Below are positions 61,518 through 64,000 of a stretch of 64,000 nt of DNA, piece by piece. The position numbers and the translations under genes were made by a program. Every line of letters begins with the position of its first letter. The stretch's first letter is position 1. The notes under the pieces are model-generated. The model was given only the letters and a program-made list of their open reading frames with translations. It was not told the DNA's origin and ran no database searches. This stretch comes from Planctomycetota bacterium. Its GTDB lineage: Bacteria > Planctomycetota > Planctomycetia > Planctomycetales > Planctomycetaceae. The DNA is taken from contig JACTNB010000011.1 in assembly GCA_014584345.1 (NCBI GenBank), forward strand, positions 1 to 64,000. Direction: 5' to 3'.

Positions 61518-62810
61518 TCAGCTCAACAGTTTATTGATTGGCGCGCCATCCGCGGCGACACGGAAGGGGCGTCCGCTGGGGGAAATGATTTCCTGGGTAA
61601 GGTCCATGCCCATCGCAGTAGCGATGGTGGCATTGAAATCCTCGACACCCACGGGGTCATCCGCGGTATATTTGCCTTCGGCGTCCGAAGAGCCGACGAA
61701 CTGCCCCATTTTGATCCCGGCACCCGCCAACACGCTGGAGAAGGCCGCCGGATGGTGGTCGCGTCCCGCGTTCTGGTTGATCCGGGGGGTGCGACCAAAC
61801 TCGGTCGTCAGCACCACCATGGTTTCCTTCAACAGGCCGCGTTGATCCAGGTCCTTCAGCAGGGCCGTCATGGCTTGGTCCATAATGGCAATGCGATCGG
61901 GCAGGCTGTCGTAGATGTTGGTGTGCATGTCCCACCCGCCGAAGGTCACTTCGACAAAGCGGACATTTTTTTCCACCAGACGCCGTGCCAGCAGGCAGCC
62001 CTGGCCGAACCGGTCCATCCCATATTCCTCGCGAACACTCTTCTCTTCCTCGTTCAAGTCGAAGGCCCGCAACTCGTCGCTTGCCAGCAGCGTGGAGGCC
62101 TGCTGATAAAACTCGTTGTAGGCCTGCACCTTGGTTTGCTTGTATTGGGATTGAAACGAGCGGTCGAACTTGTTGATCAAATCCATCCGGCGGCCAAAGG
62201 ACGCCTCCGTGAGATACTCCGGGCCCTTCGTGTTTTCCAGTCCACGCAACGGATCCCCCACCGGGAGCGGACTGGTGGCCGGGTCCAGATACCCATTGCC
62301 GGGATGACGCGCCTCGCCGGCAATCACCACGTTGTCAGGCAGCATCTTGTTCCGCCGACCCAGCAGATGCGTTGCCATCGAACCCATGTGTGGGTGCTGG
62401 ATGGTCCCAATCTGCTTGTAACTGGTCCGCATCAGGTAGCGGCCCCCTTCGTGGTCGCCAGTTTCCGTATACATCGACCGAACCACCGCCAGTTTATCGG
62501 CCTGTGTCGCCAGCCCCGGCAGCCAGTTGCTCAACTGCATCCCGGGGACGCTTGTGCTAATCGCGGTGGTGTCCCCCTGCACTTCCCGGCTGGCATTCGG
62601 CTTCAGGTCGAAGGTGTCCAGGTGTGTCATGCCCCCCGACATGAACAGGTAAATCACATTTTTCGCCTTGCCCGCCTTTCCCGTGGGAGCCGCTTCCGCC
62701 ATTTGCCCCAGCAGGGGAACCAGGGAAACCCCCAGACAACTCTTGGCGGCGTATTCCATGAATTGTCGCCGACTCGGTGCTTCGGCTTTTCGCAACAGTT
62801 CTTTCATCAT
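61518..62810 (-). CDS. DUF1501 protein with Tat signal
   Basis: A 430-residue protein. The N-terminus is Tat-like (SRRQFMEYAAKSCLGVSL). The alkaline-phosphatase/sulfatase-like core of DUF1501 shows NVIYLFMSGGMTHLDTFDLK, VRSMYTETGDHEGGRYLMRT, FVEVTFGGWDMHTNIYDSLP and LTTEFGRTPRINQNAGRDHH, with several Asp/His that would bind metal. DUF1501 proteins are abundant in Planctomycetes and usually follow a DUF1549/DUF1553 gene, as here. Enzymatic activity is not established. It is likely co-transcribed from the partial gene upstream. Confidence 0.92.
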   Translation of the reverse strand: MMKELLRKAEAPSRRQFMEYAAKSCLGVSLVPLLGQMAEAAPTGKAGKAKNVIYLFMSGGMTHLDTFDLKPNASREVQGDTTAISTSVPGMQLSNWLPGLATQADKLAVVRSMYTETGDHEGGRYLMRTSYKQIGTIQHPHMGSMATHLLGRRNKMLPDNVVIAGEARHPGNGYLDPATSPLPVGDPLRGLENTKGPEYLTEASFGRRMDLINKFDRSFQSQYKQTKVQAYNEFYQQASTLLASDELRAFDLNEEEKSVREEYGMDRFGQGCLLARRLVEKNVRFVEVTFGGWDMHTNIYDSLPDRIAIMDQAMTALLKDLDQRGLLKETMVVLTTEFGRTPRINQNAGRDHHPAAFSSVLAGAGIKMGQFVGSSDAEGKYTADDPVGVEDFNATIATAMGMDLTQEIISPSGRPFRVAADGAPINKLLS

Positions 62811-62947
62811 CGACTTATTCCTCGCGAGTGATTGTAGTATGTCTTAACCGCCCCCTGCCCACCACGCTGCAATCAACGTGGCGGACAGTAACTCGGCAGT
62901 AGTGGAACAGGGTAATTGAACAGGGTTCTCGATCAGCCAGACAGGGA

Positions 62948-64000
62948 TCAGCGAACGAACAGAAATTCGCGAGTATTCACCAGCGACCAGATCACGTTGC
63001 CGAATCCCGCGTTGCCATTGGCCTCGATTTCCTCGTTGGCGATAGCCCGTTCTTCGTCGCTGGGATACCGCGCCAGAATACTCAGGAAGATCGTGTCCAC
63101 CTGGTCCTCCTGCTTCCGCTGGGCGACCACGTTGGCGTACATCAGCGACTTCGGGTGCAGCAACAGGTGAGTCAGGGGCCCATTGAACATCTGGAGCACC
63201 TGGGGCACCGAACCTCCATCGAAATTACCCTGCACGGTTTCCCGGTCCGACTGGCCAAACTGACGCAGGAAATGGCCGGGAGGGAGCGGCTGCTGCGGCA
63301 ATTCCGATGCCCGCACCAGCAGCAGATTCTCGTGTTTATAGGATTTCTCCCGCTCGTTCCGGTACTTGTACCCGGTCACCTGGCGGAGCATCTGGTCCCG
63401 CTGATAAATTTCTTCCGCGGAAACACTGGCCAAATCGACTTTCAGCAGGTCTCCCTGCAAGGCAGCCGGTTCCCGCTGGAAATTGTTGGGATCGGTCACT
63501 GCCAGCGTGATGAAGGAATCCCAGACCTGTTCCGGCGTCATGCGGCGCAGCACCGGACCGGGGAAATGATACTGCTTGGACGGATCCAACTCCGCCAGCG
63601 AACTTTTTCGTTGATACGTCTTCGTGTTATACACGATCCGCATGAATTCCTTCATGTTGAAATTCAAACGATGCATTTCGGAAATCAGGAAGTCCATCAA
63701 CTCGGGATTTTCCGCAACGGTATCGTCCCGCATGTCATCCTCGGGCTCGATCAAACCGACGCCAAACGTCCGTTTCCAAAGTCGATTCACAATCGTTTTC
63801 GTGAAACGGGGATTTTCCCGCGAGGTCATCCAGCGTGCCATCGTCACGCGGGGAGATTCTCCCGGCTTGGCAACCGGTTGGGGATCGAAAATCGTGCGGC
63901 TCGCCACCCGTTCCTTCGGCTTGCCATCGTCGTAGGCATAATCGTGAGGCAGTACCAGCGTGCGACTCACATCATTCACTTCCATCAAATTCGCCAGCAG
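62948..64000 (-). CDS. DUF1549/DUF1553 protein, 5-prime end outside the window
   Basis: The reading frame remains open to the window edge, so this is the C-terminal part of a larger gene. It carries a DUF1553 domain: TIFDPQPVAKPGESPRVTMA, RFTKTIVNRLWKRTFGVGL, MEFMRIVYNTKTYQRKS-like region and the terminal NAGFGNVIWSLVNTREFLFVR. In complete homologues an N-terminal planctomycete cytochrome c domain and DUF1549 precede. It is 137 bases upstream of the DUF1501 gene, the usual pairing. The full length and heme content cannot be judged from this window. Confidence 0.88.
   Translation of the reverse strand: MLANLMEVNDVSRTLVLPHDYAYDDGKPKERVASRTIFDPQPVAKPGESPRVTMARWMTSRENPRFTKTIVNRLWKRTFGVGLIEPEDDMRDDTVAENPELMDFLISEMHRLNFNMKEFMRIVYNTKTYQRKSSLAELDPSKQYHFPGPVLRRMTPEQVWDSFITLAVTDPNNFQREPAALQGDLLKVDLASVSAEEIYQRDQMLRQVTGYKYRNEREKSYKHENLLLVRASELPQQPLPPGHFLRQFGQSDRETVQGNFDGGSVPQVLQMFNGPLTHLLLHPKSLMYANVVAQRKQEDQVDTIFLSILARYPSDEERAIANEEIEANGNAGFGNVIWSLVNTREFLFVR

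Overview
The window looks like a chromosomal segment of a Planctomycetota bacterium, probably of the order Planctomycetales; the genus cannot be named from sequence alone. The evidence is the family content: two DUF1559 proteins with prepilin-type N-termini, each paired with a small transthyretin-like lipoprotein; a DUF1501/DUF1553 pair; a PVC-type CxxCH heme protein; a BBP7-like outer-membrane barrel; a type I sulfatase; a Gfo/Idh/MocA protein with a Tat signal; a protein arginine kinase; and a flagellar flhA-flhF-flhG-fliA block. No phage, insertion sequence or CRISPR array was seen. Base composition looks even and moderately GC-rich, so there is no obvious island.

Layout. 1-4651: tRNA-Gly(GCC), trigger factor and threonyl-tRNA synthetase. 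4605-9586: thiC (minus strand, strong promoter, no visible TPP riboswitch), then a GDP-mannose 4,6-dehydratase-like gene and a sulfatase. 9695-11402: lipoprotein and DUF1559 pair. 11689-17791: flagellar regulatory and export block on the minus strand, with a small two-helix membrane protein gene that I cannot assign and that has an array of TGTAA boxes upstream. 17975-20419: ruvX and a PAS-GAF-receiver protein lacking a kinase domain. 20785-26287: accessory metabolic locus with an FAD oxidoreductase, a Gfo/Idh protein divergent from a second DUF1559/lipoprotein pair, and a GntR-type regulator with two DNA-binding domains. The divergent promoter region carries nested inverted repeats. 26538-37016: RimK-like ATP-grasp ligase, Prc protease, BBP7-like barrel, phosphoesterase, YidC and an orphan GspF/PilC protein.

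37074-47709: DUF3500 protein, a translationally coupled pair of uncharacterised envelope proteins, McsB arginine kinase, a lipoprotein, QueC, PlsY, a Tat-exported polysaccharide pyruvyl transferase-like protein, a BON mini-protein, RpiB and a pilin-like small protein. 48265-55473: universal stress protein, large heme-binding propeller protein, NAD synthetase and pyruvate kinase. 55574-64000: esterase, OprP-like porin with a Cys-rich secreted protein, a PQQ-like propeller protein, and DUF1501 followed upstream by a DUF1553 gene cut by the window edge.

Most genes are housekeeping or planctomycete-typical. The most notable unexplained items are regulatory or repetitive: the divergent operator at 23694-23744 with its candidate double-headed GntR regulator, the TGTAA array at 13042-13098, a 19-bp palindrome at 48954-48972, a perfect 25-bp inverted repeat pair (REPIN-like) at 51709-51847 with a solitary relative at 59178-59243, and a 17-bp intergenic sequence found three times. 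All functional names come from motif reading and family knowledge; no database search was run.
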